Assembly (NCBI GenBank): GCA_963780175.1
Contig: CAWAAT010000003.1
Coordinates: 346,592 to 410,591, forward strand
Direction: 5' to 3'
DNA: 64,000 bases
From: Brooklawnia sp963780175
Lineage (GTDB): Bacteria; Actinomycetota; Actinomycetes; Propionibacteriales; Propionibacteriaceae
The notes under the pieces: model-generated
Told to the model about the DNA's origin: nothing
The model's input: the letters and a program-made list of their open reading frames with translations, nothing else
Databases searched by the model: none
Shown here: positions 1 to 7,602 of the stretch, piece after piece
How positions within the stretch are numbered: the stretch's first letter is position 1
Layout: each line of letters begins with the position of its first letter
Program-made: the position numbers and the translations under genes

Positions 1-56
1 TCTTCGACCTGCTGAACCCGGTGCTGCGCAGGTTGAGGTTGCCACAGATCGGTTGA
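1..56 (+). CDS. possible 3' end of an upstream gene (partial)
   Basis: Reading frame 3 is open from the window edge and stops at a TGA at 54-56. The tail reads FDLLNPVLRRLRLPQIG, which is plausible as the basic C-terminus of a protein but far too short to assign. No function is claimed. It would be convergent with the next gene. Confidence 0.3.
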   Translation, partial: FDLLNPVLRRLRLPQIG

Positions 57-74
57 GCGGTCTGCCCGCCAGAC

Positions 75-1115
75 TCAGGTGCTGGAGGCCTGCTGACGTC
101 GGTCGTGCCGGTCGGCGTCCTCCCAGGCAAGCCACGGATTCATCAGCCAGTTCATGGCGGTGAGTCGCTGGCCGGCGACGGTCGCGCTCACGTCCTTGGA
201 CACCCCCTGGCCCTGACTGTGGAGGTCGTCGATCGCCGCCACCAGGGACGCGAGGCACTCGTGCTCGTCCAGAAGTTCGGGCACCGGACGCAGGACCAGG
301 TCAGTCAGGAAGCCTTCCTCGCCCCTCGACAGCACGATCCTTCTGATCTGGTCGACCTGGCAGGGGGCCGACGGCCAGCCGAACGTCGCGCGTGAGAGTG
401 CCCACAGCAACTGCTGAGCGGCTTCGACGCGAGGTTCAAGGCTGGTGGCGAGACCCGGATCGCGTCTTGTGAGCAACTCGCTCTCGACGGGGGTGAGCGC
501 GGCGAACCCGCGCGGGAATACGGCCTGCATGCCGCGCACCTCGAGGGGCCGGCCGGCGATCACCGAGGCCGCGAAGTCGCTGGCGATCATCAGGGCGATC
601 ACCCGCAGGCCCACCTCGCCGGCGTCCCGCACGACGACCTCACCGCTGCTGCGCACCGGCGGTGTCGCCTCGGCGACGTGCAGGCCGTGCTCGGCCGCCA
701 GCCATTCGCGCACCTGGTGGGAGCGCTCACGAGCTTCTCCGCTGACTGGCACCTGACCCATCGGACGGCCGTGGGCTCCGCCCAGCAGGGGTCGGCCGTG
801 GGCGTCCAGCGGGGCGCCATCGGCAACCAGAATGGCGTTGGACTGTTCGGCCCACCGGCTCAGAGCCGCGAGTTGGTCGGGGTCGGACTCGTCGATCGTG
901 AACGAGTACCAGCGCTGGGTGTCTCGAATGTGACGCAAGAGGGCCTGCGACCCCTCGAGGTCGCCGGCCGTCCGAATGGCGTGGGAGAACTCGTTGAGGT
1001 GAGCGGCGAGCCCCGCGACAGTGCCGGCCGGCTCGTCACGGCGTGACCGTTCGTCCACCGTGGCGAATCCGTGCGGACGGTGGGCGGGCTGCGTCGAGTA
1101 GGCGCTGATCTGCAT
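75..1115 (-). CDS. DUF4272-like protein
   Basis: A soluble protein of about 346 residues with no signal peptide or membrane segment. Its general make-up resembles the DUF4272 family: an N-terminal half of unknown role, then a helical segment near EVGLRVIALMIASDFAA, and a C-terminal part ending in MNWLMNPWLAWEDAD. No catalytic motif is visible and the role is unknown. I chose the ATG at 1115; a GTG two codons earlier (1121) is also possible, and neither has a strong ribosome binding site. It is transcribed in the same direction as the exporter gene that lies upstream of it. The family assignment is from memory of the domain and only moderately secure. Confidence 0.55.
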   Translation of the reverse strand: MQISAYSTQPAHRPHGFATVDERSRRDEPAGTVAGLAAHLNEFSHAIRTAGDLEGSQALLRHIRDTQRWYSFTIDESDPDQLAALSRWAEQSNAILVADGAPLDAHGRPLLGGAHGRPMGQVPVSGEARERSHQVREWLAAEHGLHVAEATPPVRSSGEVVVRDAGEVGLRVIALMIASDFAASVIAGRPLEVRGMQAVFPRGFAALTPVESELLTRRDPGLATSLEPRVEAAQQLLWALSRATFGWPSAPCQVDQIRRIVLSRGEEGFLTDLVLRPVPELLDEHECLASLVAAIDDLHSQGQGVSKDVSATVAGQRLTAMNWLMNPWLAWEDADRHDRRQQASST

Positions 1116-1177
1116 GGCCACAGCTTAGGATCAGTCGGCCACCGTCGCTTCGGTCTGCCGCCGCAGTCCGTGAAGTG

Positions 1178-2107
1178 TCAGGAGACCGGCGCCGGCCCGC
1201 CATGTCCGTTGCGGTAGGTCCGGCGTGCCTGGCCGGCCATGTCCAGCATGAAGATCGCCATCGCGATCCAGATGATGATGAAGCCCGCCCAGCGTCCTGG
1301 TGGCATCTGCTCGCCGATGTACAGCCAGCCCAGCAGGAACTGCAGGACGGGGGCGACGTACTGCAGCATGCCCATGGTCGACAGTTTGACCCTGGCGGTC
1401 GCAGCGGCGAACCACAGCAGAGGGATCGCGGTGACCGGACCGGCCAGCATCATGAGAAGCCCGTAGCCGCTCATCAGGTCGACGGTGCTCAGCTGCGCGG
1501 AGGCCAGCCAGCCGAGGTAGATGATCGCGAAGGGTGCCGCGGCGGCGGTTTCGATCGCCAAACCGGGCAGCGGAGGAACGCTCAACCCCACCATCTTCTT
1601 CGTCAGGCCGTACAGCCCGAACGTGAGGGCCAGGATGAGTGCCACCCATGGGACCCTGCCGTAGGCGATGACCAGCACGACCACTGCCAGCGCGCCCACC
1701 CCGAACGCCAGCCACTGCAACCGCCGCATCCGCTCACCCAGCAGGATGACGCCGAAGGCGGCGTTGACAAGCGGGTTGATGAAGTACCCCAGCGCCGCAT
1801 CGATCGCGTACCCGTTGTTGACGCCCCAGACGTACATGGTCCAGTTTCCGGCCACCAGGACGCCGGCCAGCGCGAGGGTGACGGTGGAGCGGCGGTTGCG
1901 CAGGACCGTGCGCAGCGGAGCCCACTGCCGTAGTGCAGCCAGGGCCATCAGGCAGAACACCAGCGAGAAGACGATGCGGTAGGCGACGATCTCGAAAGCG
2001 CCCGAGCGGGTGAGCAGCTGGAAGTAGATCGGGAACAAACCCCACCACAGGTAGGCGAGGAAACCGAGGATGACGCCCTTGCGCTGCTCGTCCACTGGCC
2101 CCGTCAC
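1178..2107 (-). CDS. rarD: RarD-like EamA-family transporter
   Basis: A 309-residue integral membrane protein with about ten hydrophobic segments, the normal length for RarD. The N-terminus reads KGVILGFLAYLWWGLFPIYF and a later segment contains NWTMYVWGVNNGYAIDAALG; both are typical of RarD proteins of the drug/metabolite (EamA) superfamily. These are inner-membrane exporters whose natural substrate is usually unknown. The start is a GTG at 2107. A 69-bp gap separates it from the CcdA-like gene upstream, so it could be the last gene of the same transcript. A second, unrelated EamA protein lies at 34309-35265. Confidence 0.85.
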   Translation of the reverse strand: MTGPVDEQRKGVILGFLAYLWWGLFPIYFQLLTRSGAFEIVAYRIVFSLVFCLMALAALRQWAPLRTVLRNRRSTVTLALAGVLVAGNWTMYVWGVNNGYAIDAALGYFINPLVNAAFGVILLGERMRRLQWLAFGVGALAVVVLVIAYGRVPWVALILALTFGLYGLTKKMVGLSVPPLPGLAIETAAAAPFAIIYLGWLASAQLSTVDLMSGYGLLMMLAGPVTAIPLLWFAAATARVKLSTMGMLQYVAPVLQFLLGWLYIGEQMPPGRWAGFIIIWIAMAIFMLDMAGQARRTYRNGHGGPAPVS

Positions 2108-2176
2108 ACCGGTGATTGTCGCACACCGCCGTGCGATCCCCCGGCGCGTCCGGGCGCCCTTCTCCCGCGGGGACGT

Positions 2177-3019
2177 TCAGGTGGCGTCCGCCGGCTCGCG
2201 GTTGGCCAGCAGTACCACGCCCACCACCACGACGACGGCACCGAAGACGAACCAGAGGTCGGGGACCTGAGTGGCGTGCCGTAGAGCCCCCGACTCCAGG
2301 CGGGACTGGCTGGCAACATCGAGCCAACCGCTCAAAGTCGCGGTTCCGTCAGTGACCAGCAGCAGGACGCCCACCCCGATGGTGAGCAGACCCGAGACGA
2401 TGCTTGTCCACGAGTTGCGCCAGGCGAAGCGACCTGTGCGGATCTCGAGGACGCGGGGGCGCAGCCAGCGCATACCTCGCGCTCCCAGCCGTCCCCAGGC
2501 CACGGACAGCGCGACCAGCGGCAGGCACATGCCCAGTGCGTACAGCGCCATCAGGGACGCGCCGTACAACGGGCTGCCCAGGCTGGCCACCAGCAGCACC
2601 GATCCGAGAATGGGACCGGCGCAAACCCCTGCTACCGCGTACACCGTGCCCAGCAGGAACGTGGACAGCGTAGTCGAGGAGCTGCCATCGGCCGCGACGC
2701 CGGTGGCGCCCAACCGGCCGGGAAGCCGGACGGGCGCACCTGCGAGCAGGACGAGCCCGGCGACGATGACCAGGGCGGCGACAACTGTGATCAGTGTGGC
2801 GCGGTGCGTGATGATCAGCCCACCCAGGGCGGAGGCGAAGATGCCCAGGGGCACCAGACTGGCCAGCAGCCCCAGATAGAACACGGCGGTCCGCACCATG
2901 ATCTGCCGAAGGGTGCCGAAGGCATACGCGAAGAAGGCGGGCAGCAGCATCACCGAGCAGGGGGAGAGCAGCGACAGCAACCCGCCGATCGTCGCTCCGG
3001 CCAGTCCGATGTCGATCAT
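2177..3019 (-). CDS. CcdA/DsbD-type thiol-disulfide membrane protein
   Basis: A 280-residue polytopic membrane protein of the CcdA type (transmembrane domain of DsbD). Two paired cysteine contexts typical of the family are present: LLSPCSVMLLP in the first helix and GVCAGPIL in a later one. These shuttle reducing power across the membrane to extracytoplasmic thioredoxin-like proteins. The ATG at 3019 lies 10 bases after the stop of the DsbA-like gene, so the two are surely co-transcribed and probably work as donor and acceptor. The C-terminus adds an extra hydrophobic helix (FVFGAVVVVVGVVLLA). The exact partner, cytochrome c maturation or general oxidative folding, cannot be read from the sequence. 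Confidence 0.85.
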   Translation of the reverse strand: MIDIGLAGATIGGLLSLLSPCSVMLLPAFFAYAFGTLRQIMVRTAVFYLGLLASLVPLGIFASALGGLIITHRATLITVVAALVIVAGLVLLAGAPVRLPGRLGATGVAADGSSSTTLSTFLLGTVYAVAGVCAGPILGSVLLVASLGSPLYGASLMALYALGMCLPLVALSVAWGRLGARGMRWLRPRVLEIRTGRFAWRNSWTSIVSGLLTIGVGVLLLVTDGTATLSGWLDVASQSRLESGALRHATQVPDLWFVFGAVVVVVGVVLLANREPADAT

Positions 3020-3029
3020 GAACCAGACC

Positions 3030-3812
3030 TCAGCGCAGGACGCCGGCTTCCACCAGCTCCTGATCGATCACCTGGCGGAAGACGTCGACGGGCTGCGCAC
3101 CGACGACCGGGGTGTCGGCCACGAGGAACGCCGGCACACCCGAGAAGCCGATCTGGCGTCCCTCGACGAGGTCGGCCTGCACGGCGGCGCCCAGTTCGGG
3201 GTCGTCCAGGGCCGCGGTGAAGGCTGCGATGTCGGGCACCCCGGCGAGTTGCGCGAACCCGATCAGCCGCTCGCGAGGCAGATCGGGGTGGCCGCCCTCG
3301 ACGACGCCGTTGGCAGCCACGGCCGACATGAACTCCCAGAACCGGCCTTGGCGTCCTGCGGCGCGTCCGGCGATGGCTGAGTCGATCGACTGCTGTCCGA
3401 ACAGGGGCATGTCGCGGAACTCGATGCGCACCAGGCCGGTGTTCACGTATTCCTCGATCAGGGCGGGCAGGGTGCGCTGCTCGAACAACGAGCAGAACGG
3501 GCAGCGATAATCGGCGTACTCGACGATGACCACGGGCGCGTCCACGGCCCCGAGGGCCATCGGGTCGGCCTCAAGGCGTCGGGCCAGATCAATGCCCAGG
3601 CCTGATCCCCCGGTTGCGGTGCCGTTCTGGGCGCTGTCGCCGGTGGCGGTCACGGTGAGCGTGGCGGTGGCCTGCGGCCGGGGGGTGGAGCCGGTGGCAC
3701 CGACCGCGAACGTCAGCAGCATCATCAGCACGGCGCCGGCGGCCACGCCCAGAGCGAAGGTGCGGTTGCGGCGGGCGTTGCTGAAGGTGGGAGCGGAGGC
3801 TGGTTCGTTCAC
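3030..3812 (-). CDS. DsbA-family membrane-anchored thioredoxin-fold protein
   Basis: About 260 residues: a short cytoplasmic N-terminus, one hydrophobic anchor (GVAAGAVLMMLLTFAVG), a low-complexity linker, then a DsbA/DSBA-like thioredoxin domain. The redox motif is CPFC in the context YADYRCPFCSLFEQ, and the cis-proline loop appears to be FSGVPAFLV. It is expected to oxidise or reduce cysteines outside the membrane. I chose the GTG at 3812 because AAGGA lies just upstream; an in-frame ATG further upstream (about 3860) would add a tail of unlikely composition. It is followed immediately by the CcdA-like gene, which fits a redox relay. Divergent from the padR gene. Confidence 0.85.
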   Translation of the reverse strand: MNEPASAPTFSNARRNRTFALGVAAGAVLMMLLTFAVGATGSTPRPQATATLTVTATGDSAQNGTATGGSGLGIDLARRLEADPMALGAVDAPVVIVEYADYRCPFCSLFEQRTLPALIEEYVNTGLVRIEFRDMPLFGQQSIDSAIAGRAAGRQGRFWEFMSAVAANGVVEGGHPDLPRERLIGFAQLAGVPDIAAFTAALDDPELGAAVQADLVEGRQIGFSGVPAFLVADTPVVGAQPVDVFRQVIDQELVEAGVLR

Positions 3813-3947
3813 GGGGTGTCCTTGTCGCTGACCGATACCCGGTGCGGTATCCCAGGTCATTATGGCAGGGCTTTTCGTCTTGGGCACCGCTAGTACCGTT
3901 CAGAGCAAGATAACGATATGTCGCTCGGCTCGCGAAAGGACGCTCTC

Positions 3948-4487
3948 ATGCACTCGCACCACAATGAACCCGGCTGCGGACGGCACGGCTTGAAGCCACT
4001 TTTCGGCATGGCAGGTCACCTGCAGGGCCTGGCCACCCAGGCCGGCCAGCGGGCCCGTCGTGGGGACGTCCGCACAGCCGTCCTGCGTCTGCTCGCCGAG
4101 CAGCCCATGCACGGTTACCAGATCATCGCCGAACTCACCGAGCGCAGTGCAGGGGTGTGGGCCCCGTCGCCGGGTTCGGTGTACCCGACCCTCCAGTTGC
4201 TGGCGGACGAAGGCCTCGTGGTGGCCGAGCCCACCGGTGGCAAGAAGGTCTATCGGCTCACCGAAGCCGGGGTGGCGGCCGCTGCCGTGTTCGCGGACCG
4301 GCCGGCCCCGTGGGATGAAGCGGCCGACAGCCCGGTTGGCGGCACCGGCTATCACCAGGCCGCCGGCCGGTTGGTGCAGGCAGTCTTCCAGGTGGGCCAG
4401 TCCGGTTCGACCCAGCAGTTGTCCAGCGCGGCGGCGGTCTTGAACGACGCCCGCAAGAAGCTCTTCGCGATCCTCGCCGAGGACTGA
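3948..4487 (+). CDS. PadR-family transcriptional regulator with His/Cys-rich N-terminus
   Basis: A 179-residue protein with a PadR winged-helix domain at about residues 35-115 (VLRLLAEQPMHGYQIIAEL, then SPGSVYPTLQLLADEGLV) and a short helical C-terminus for dimerisation. The start at 3948 is preceded by GAAAGGA at a 7-base spacing; an earlier in-frame ATG at 3918 lacks this. The first fourteen residues, MHSHHNEPGCGRHG, hold four His and one Cys, unusual for PadR and suggestive of metal or redox sensing. It is divergent from the DsbA/CcdA pair and 51 bases from the ABC1-kinase gene, so it may control either. The family call is firm; the ligand is unknown. Confidence 0.85.
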   Translation: MHSHHNEPGCGRHGLKPLFGMAGHLQGLATQAGQRARRGDVRTAVLRLLAEQPMHGYQIIAELTERSAGVWAPSPGSVYPTLQLLADEGLVVAEPTGGKKVYRLTEAGVAAAAVFADRPAPWDEAADSPVGGTGYHQAAGRLVQAVFQVGQSGSTQQLSSAAAVLNDARKKLFAILAED

Positions 4488-4538
4488 CTCTCCGGGTCCA
4501 CGCCCATCACCCACGACAGCCACCGTCCCGGAGGAAGC

Positions 4539-6221
4539 ATGAAGGCGTCCACTCTGCGCGCCCGCTACTGGCGAATCGTCTTCTTCTTCGGGCGGGTGAC
4601 TGCCGGCTTCATCTTCTGGGAGATCGTCCTGCGACGTCTCGGCCTTGGACGGCTCGCGGGACGGACCCGATCGGCTCGGAGCCGGCGGACCGCGGTTCGC
4701 TTCCGTGCGCTGGCCATCTCGATGGGCGGCCTGATGATCAAGGTCGGTCAGTTCCTGTCGGCGCGCCTGGACGTCCTGCCTGCCGAGATCACCGACGAGT
4801 TGTCGGGGCTCCAGGACGAAGTGCCGGCCGAGACGTTCGAGGCAATCCGGGACGTGGCTCAGTCAGAACTCGGGGTGCCGTTGACCGAGGTCTTCGCGTG
4901 GGTCGACGAGGCGCCGCTGGCCGCGGCCTCCCTCGGTCAGGTACACCGAGCGCAGCTGTCCGAGTCAGACGCCGCCGAGCAGGGATTCGCCGCGGTGGTG
5001 GTGAAGGTTCAGCGACCGCACATCCAGCAGGTGATCGAGGTCGACCTGGCCGCCCTGCGCCGCGTCGGCGGCTGGCTGCAGCGGTACCGTCCGATCAGCG
5101 ACCGGGCCGACGTCCGGGGGCTCGTCGAGGAGTTCGCCGCGACCACGCTGGCGGAGGTCGACTACCTGGCTGAAGCCGGCAACGCAGAGGAATTCGCGGC
5201 CAACTTCGCCGATGACCCGCGCATCAGCGTGCCCACGGTCGTCTGGGAGTGCAGCTCGCGACGCGTGTTGACGCTGCAAGACGTGTCCGCGATCAAGATG
5301 AGCGACCACGACGCGATCACCGCCGCCGGGATCGACCGCGCCGAGGTCGCCTCGGTGCTCGCGGACACCTACCTGCAGCAGATCTTCGTCGACGCCTTCT
5401 TCCACGCCGACCCCCACCCGGGCAACCTCTTCGTCACACCCCAGCCGCACGCCAAGGCAGGCGCCCCGCGCTGGACGCTGACGTTCATCGACTTCGGCAT
5501 GATGGGCCAGGTGCCCGAGAACCTGCGCGCCGGGCTGCGAGACCTGGTGATCGCGGCCGGGACGCGGGACGGGGCCCGGATGGTCAAGGGCCTCACGAAC
5601 CTGGACGCTCTGCTGCCCACCGCAGACCTCGCATTGATCGAACGCGCAACGATGCAGGTCTTCGACCGTTTCGGCGGACTGAGCATGGACGAACTCCGCG
5701 ACATCGACCACGCCGAGATGATGAGATTCGGCCTCCAGTTTCGGGAACTGATCCTCGACCTGCCCTTTCAGTTGCCGGAGAACCTGCTGATGCTCGGACG
5801 GTCCATCGGCATCCTCTCGGGCATCTGCACCGGGCTCGACCCCGAGTTCAACATCTGGGAAAAGGTCACGCCCTACGCCACGAAGCTGCTGGGCGACGAG
5901 GGCCAGCCGCCCTTCCAGTCCGTCCTGGCTGAGGCTGCCGGAATCGCGCGGGTGGCGATCGGACTACCCGGACGCGCCGACCGCGTCCTGTCGATGGCCG
6001 AACGCGGCGACCTCATCATCTCTACGCCACAGCTCAACCGGCAGGTCCGACGCCTTGAGCGTTCCATCGCCCGCACGAACGGCGTCCTGGTCTTCGCGGC
6101 CCTGCTCATCTCCGGAGCCGTGCTCACGGCGACCGACCCCGGGCTGGGGCGAGTCTTTATGGGCCTGTCTGGTGTGCCGCTGGTCTGGGCACTGTTCGCG
6201 GGCCGCGGCCCTCATGCGTGA
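4539..6221 (+). CDS. ABC1/UbiB (AarF) kinase-like protein
   Basis: A 560-residue protein with all hallmarks of the ABC1/UbiB family: the KxGQ-containing segment KVGQFLSARLDVLP, the Ala-rich loop AAASLGQVH that replaces the usual glycine-rich loop, the lysine strand VVVKVQRP, the catalytic-loop motif HADPHPGN and the metal motif FIDFGMMG. Two hydrophobic helices at the C-terminus anchor it to the membrane. These proteins have atypical ATPase or kinase activity tied to quinone or lipid metabolism; in actinomycetes the actual substrate is unknown. GGAGG precedes the ATG. It may be co-transcribed with padR. Confidence 0.9.
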   Translation: MKASTLRARYWRIVFFFGRVTAGFIFWEIVLRRLGLGRLAGRTRSARSRRTAVRFRALAISMGGLMIKVGQFLSARLDVLPAEITDELSGLQDEVPAETFEAIRDVAQSELGVPLTEVFAWVDEAPLAAASLGQVHRAQLSESDAAEQGFAAVVVKVQRPHIQQVIEVDLAALRRVGGWLQRYRPISDRADVRGLVEEFAATTLAEVDYLAEAGNAEEFAANFADDPRISVPTVVWECSSRRVLTLQDVSAIKMSDHDAITAAGIDRAEVASVLADTYLQQIFVDAFFHADPHPGNLFVTPQPHAKAGAPRWTLTFIDFGMMGQVPENLRAGLRDLVIAAGTRDGARMVKGLTNLDALLPTADLALIERATMQVFDRFGGLSMDELRDIDHAEMMRFGLQFRELILDLPFQLPENLLMLGRSIGILSGICTGLDPEFNIWEKVTPYATKLLGDEGQPPFQSVLAEAAGIARVAIGLPGRADRVLSMAERGDLIISTPQLNRQVRRLERSIARTNGVLVFAALLISGAVLTATDPGLGRVFMGLSGVPLVWALFAGRGPHA

Positions 6222-6496
6222 CGGCTGATCGCTTCGCCACGGGCGAGAGGAAAGCCCTTTTCGCTCCTGGGAACCGCACCAGGCGTGACAAAGGTCCTGA
6301 CCATTCGCCGCGGAACGGCTTCCGCGAGGCCCGCGAACCCAGTCGGACTGGCATCTGTCACGTGGCCCTTCGCAACTGTCAGGACTCTTGTCACGCACAG
6401 CTTGGCGGCCGGTGCGGGCACACACTGCAGGGGGGCTTGGGTGCGTCTTGATGAATGGGTGCGTTGCGCCGCCGGGTTGGGCGGTGTCTGTTCGCT
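6222..6496. other. intergenic region without a recognisable gene
   Basis: No coding sequence with a plausible start and composition is seen between the ABC1-kinase gene and the tRNA-Pro terminator. Open frames here are read through the tRNA from the other strand and look spurious. Confidence 0.6.
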
Positions 6497-6536
6497 GAAA
6501 AAGGGCCCTGGCCGCGTTTCCGCTGACCAGAGCCCT
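6497..6536 (-). terminator. intrinsic terminator of the tRNA-Pro gene
   Basis: On the minus strand a ten-pair stem forms between 6527-6536 (AGGGCTCTGG) and 6502-6511 (CCAGGGCCCT), with one G-U pair, followed directly by a T run (complement of 6497-6501). It starts 10 bases beyond the tRNA 3' end, which fits factor-independent termination. Confidence 0.8.
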
Positions 6537-6544
6537 GATTTCCT

Positions 6545-6619
<75 letters not shown>

Positions 6620-6696
6620 ATGGCCCAAAGGCCGAGCGTCAGCTTATCCCACCGTGGGTCTGCGCACCAATCGAGGAGCCAACGCCCGGTCGCTGA

Positions 6697-7602
6697 TCAA
6701 GCCTTGGCGACCAACCTCAACAGCGTGGCCTCCGGACGGCAGAACAGCCTGATAGGCGCGGTGGGGCTCGTGCCGATGCCCGCAGAGACGTGCAGCGGGG
6801 CGGTGCGTCCGCTGCACGACCAACTGCTCAGCCCGCTGGCCTGGCGCAATGGCAGATCGCAGTTGGCTACGATCGCCCGGTTGACCGGCAGGCAGATCTG
6901 GCCTCCGTGGGTGTGGCCGGCGAAGACCATGTCCAGGCCATCGGCGACCATCGCGTCCAGCACCCGCCGGTAGGGGGCGTGCGTGACTCCGAGCGTCAGA
7001 TCGGCATCGGGGCTCAGATCGCCGGCCACCGAGGAGTAGTTGTCGAGGCCGGCATGGGCGTCCGCCGTGCCTCTCAGGTCCACCACCCGGCCGGCGACCT
7101 CGAGGCGTCCCGACGCGTTGTCGAGGTAGGCCCAACCGGCTGATGTGAAGGCGTCATGGAGTTTCCAGTAGGGCAGCGGGGCTGTCTTCCCTCGGGGCTT
7201 CGAGTGGCCGAACAGGTAAGCTGCCGGATTTCGGAACTGGGGCTCGGCGAAGTCGTTGGAGCCGAAGACGAACGCCCCCGGCACCCCCAGCAGAGGCTCC
7301 ATGGCCGCCAGCAGAGGTTCGAAGGCGTCCTGACTCGACACGTTGTCGCCGGTGCTGATGACAAGATCGGGCCGCAGCCCGCCCAGCCTCGAGACGAAGT
7401 CGATCTTTCGTCCCTGGTAGGGCATCAGGTGGATGTCCGACAGGTGCAGCACCCGGATATCTCGTTGCCCGGGCGCCAGGACCGGCACGTCCACCCGTCG
7501 AAGGATGAAGGCCCGCGCCTCAACCCAGGCGCCTAAGGTCACAGCCGCCGTCATGCCGACCGCGGCCGCCGTCGACGCGACCAGACTCTTCACGAGGTTC
7601 AT
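6697..7602 (-). CDS. membrane-anchored calcineurin-like metallophosphoesterase
   Basis: A 301-residue protein with one N-terminal hydrophobic segment followed by a complete calcineurin-like metallophosphoesterase domain: the metal ligands appear in order as LSDIHLM (DxH), STGDNVS (GDN), GSNDF, THAP and AGHTHGG (GHTH). It probably hydrolyses a phosphoester outside or at the membrane. The ATG at 7602 overlaps the end of the penicillin-binding protein gene by 4 bases, so the pair is translationally coupled. From memory, the same pair occurs in M. tuberculosis (ponA2 and Rv3683), suggesting a role in envelope metabolism. The substrate is unknown. Confidence 0.9.
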   Translation of the reverse strand: MNLVKSLVASTAAAVGMTAAVTLGAWVEARAFILRRVDVPVLAPGQRDIRVLHLSDIHLMPYQGRKIDFVSRLGGLRPDLVISTGDNVSSQDAFEPLLAAMEPLLGVPGAFVFGSNDFAEPQFRNPAAYLFGHSKPRGKTAPLPYWKLHDAFTSAGWAYLDNASGRLEVAGRVVDLRGTADAHAGLDNYSSVAGDLSPDADLTLGVTHAPYRRVLDAMVADGLDMVFAGHTHGGQICLPVNRAIVANCDLPLRQASGLSSWSCSGRTAPLHVSAGIGTSPTAPIRLFCRPEATLLRLVAKA

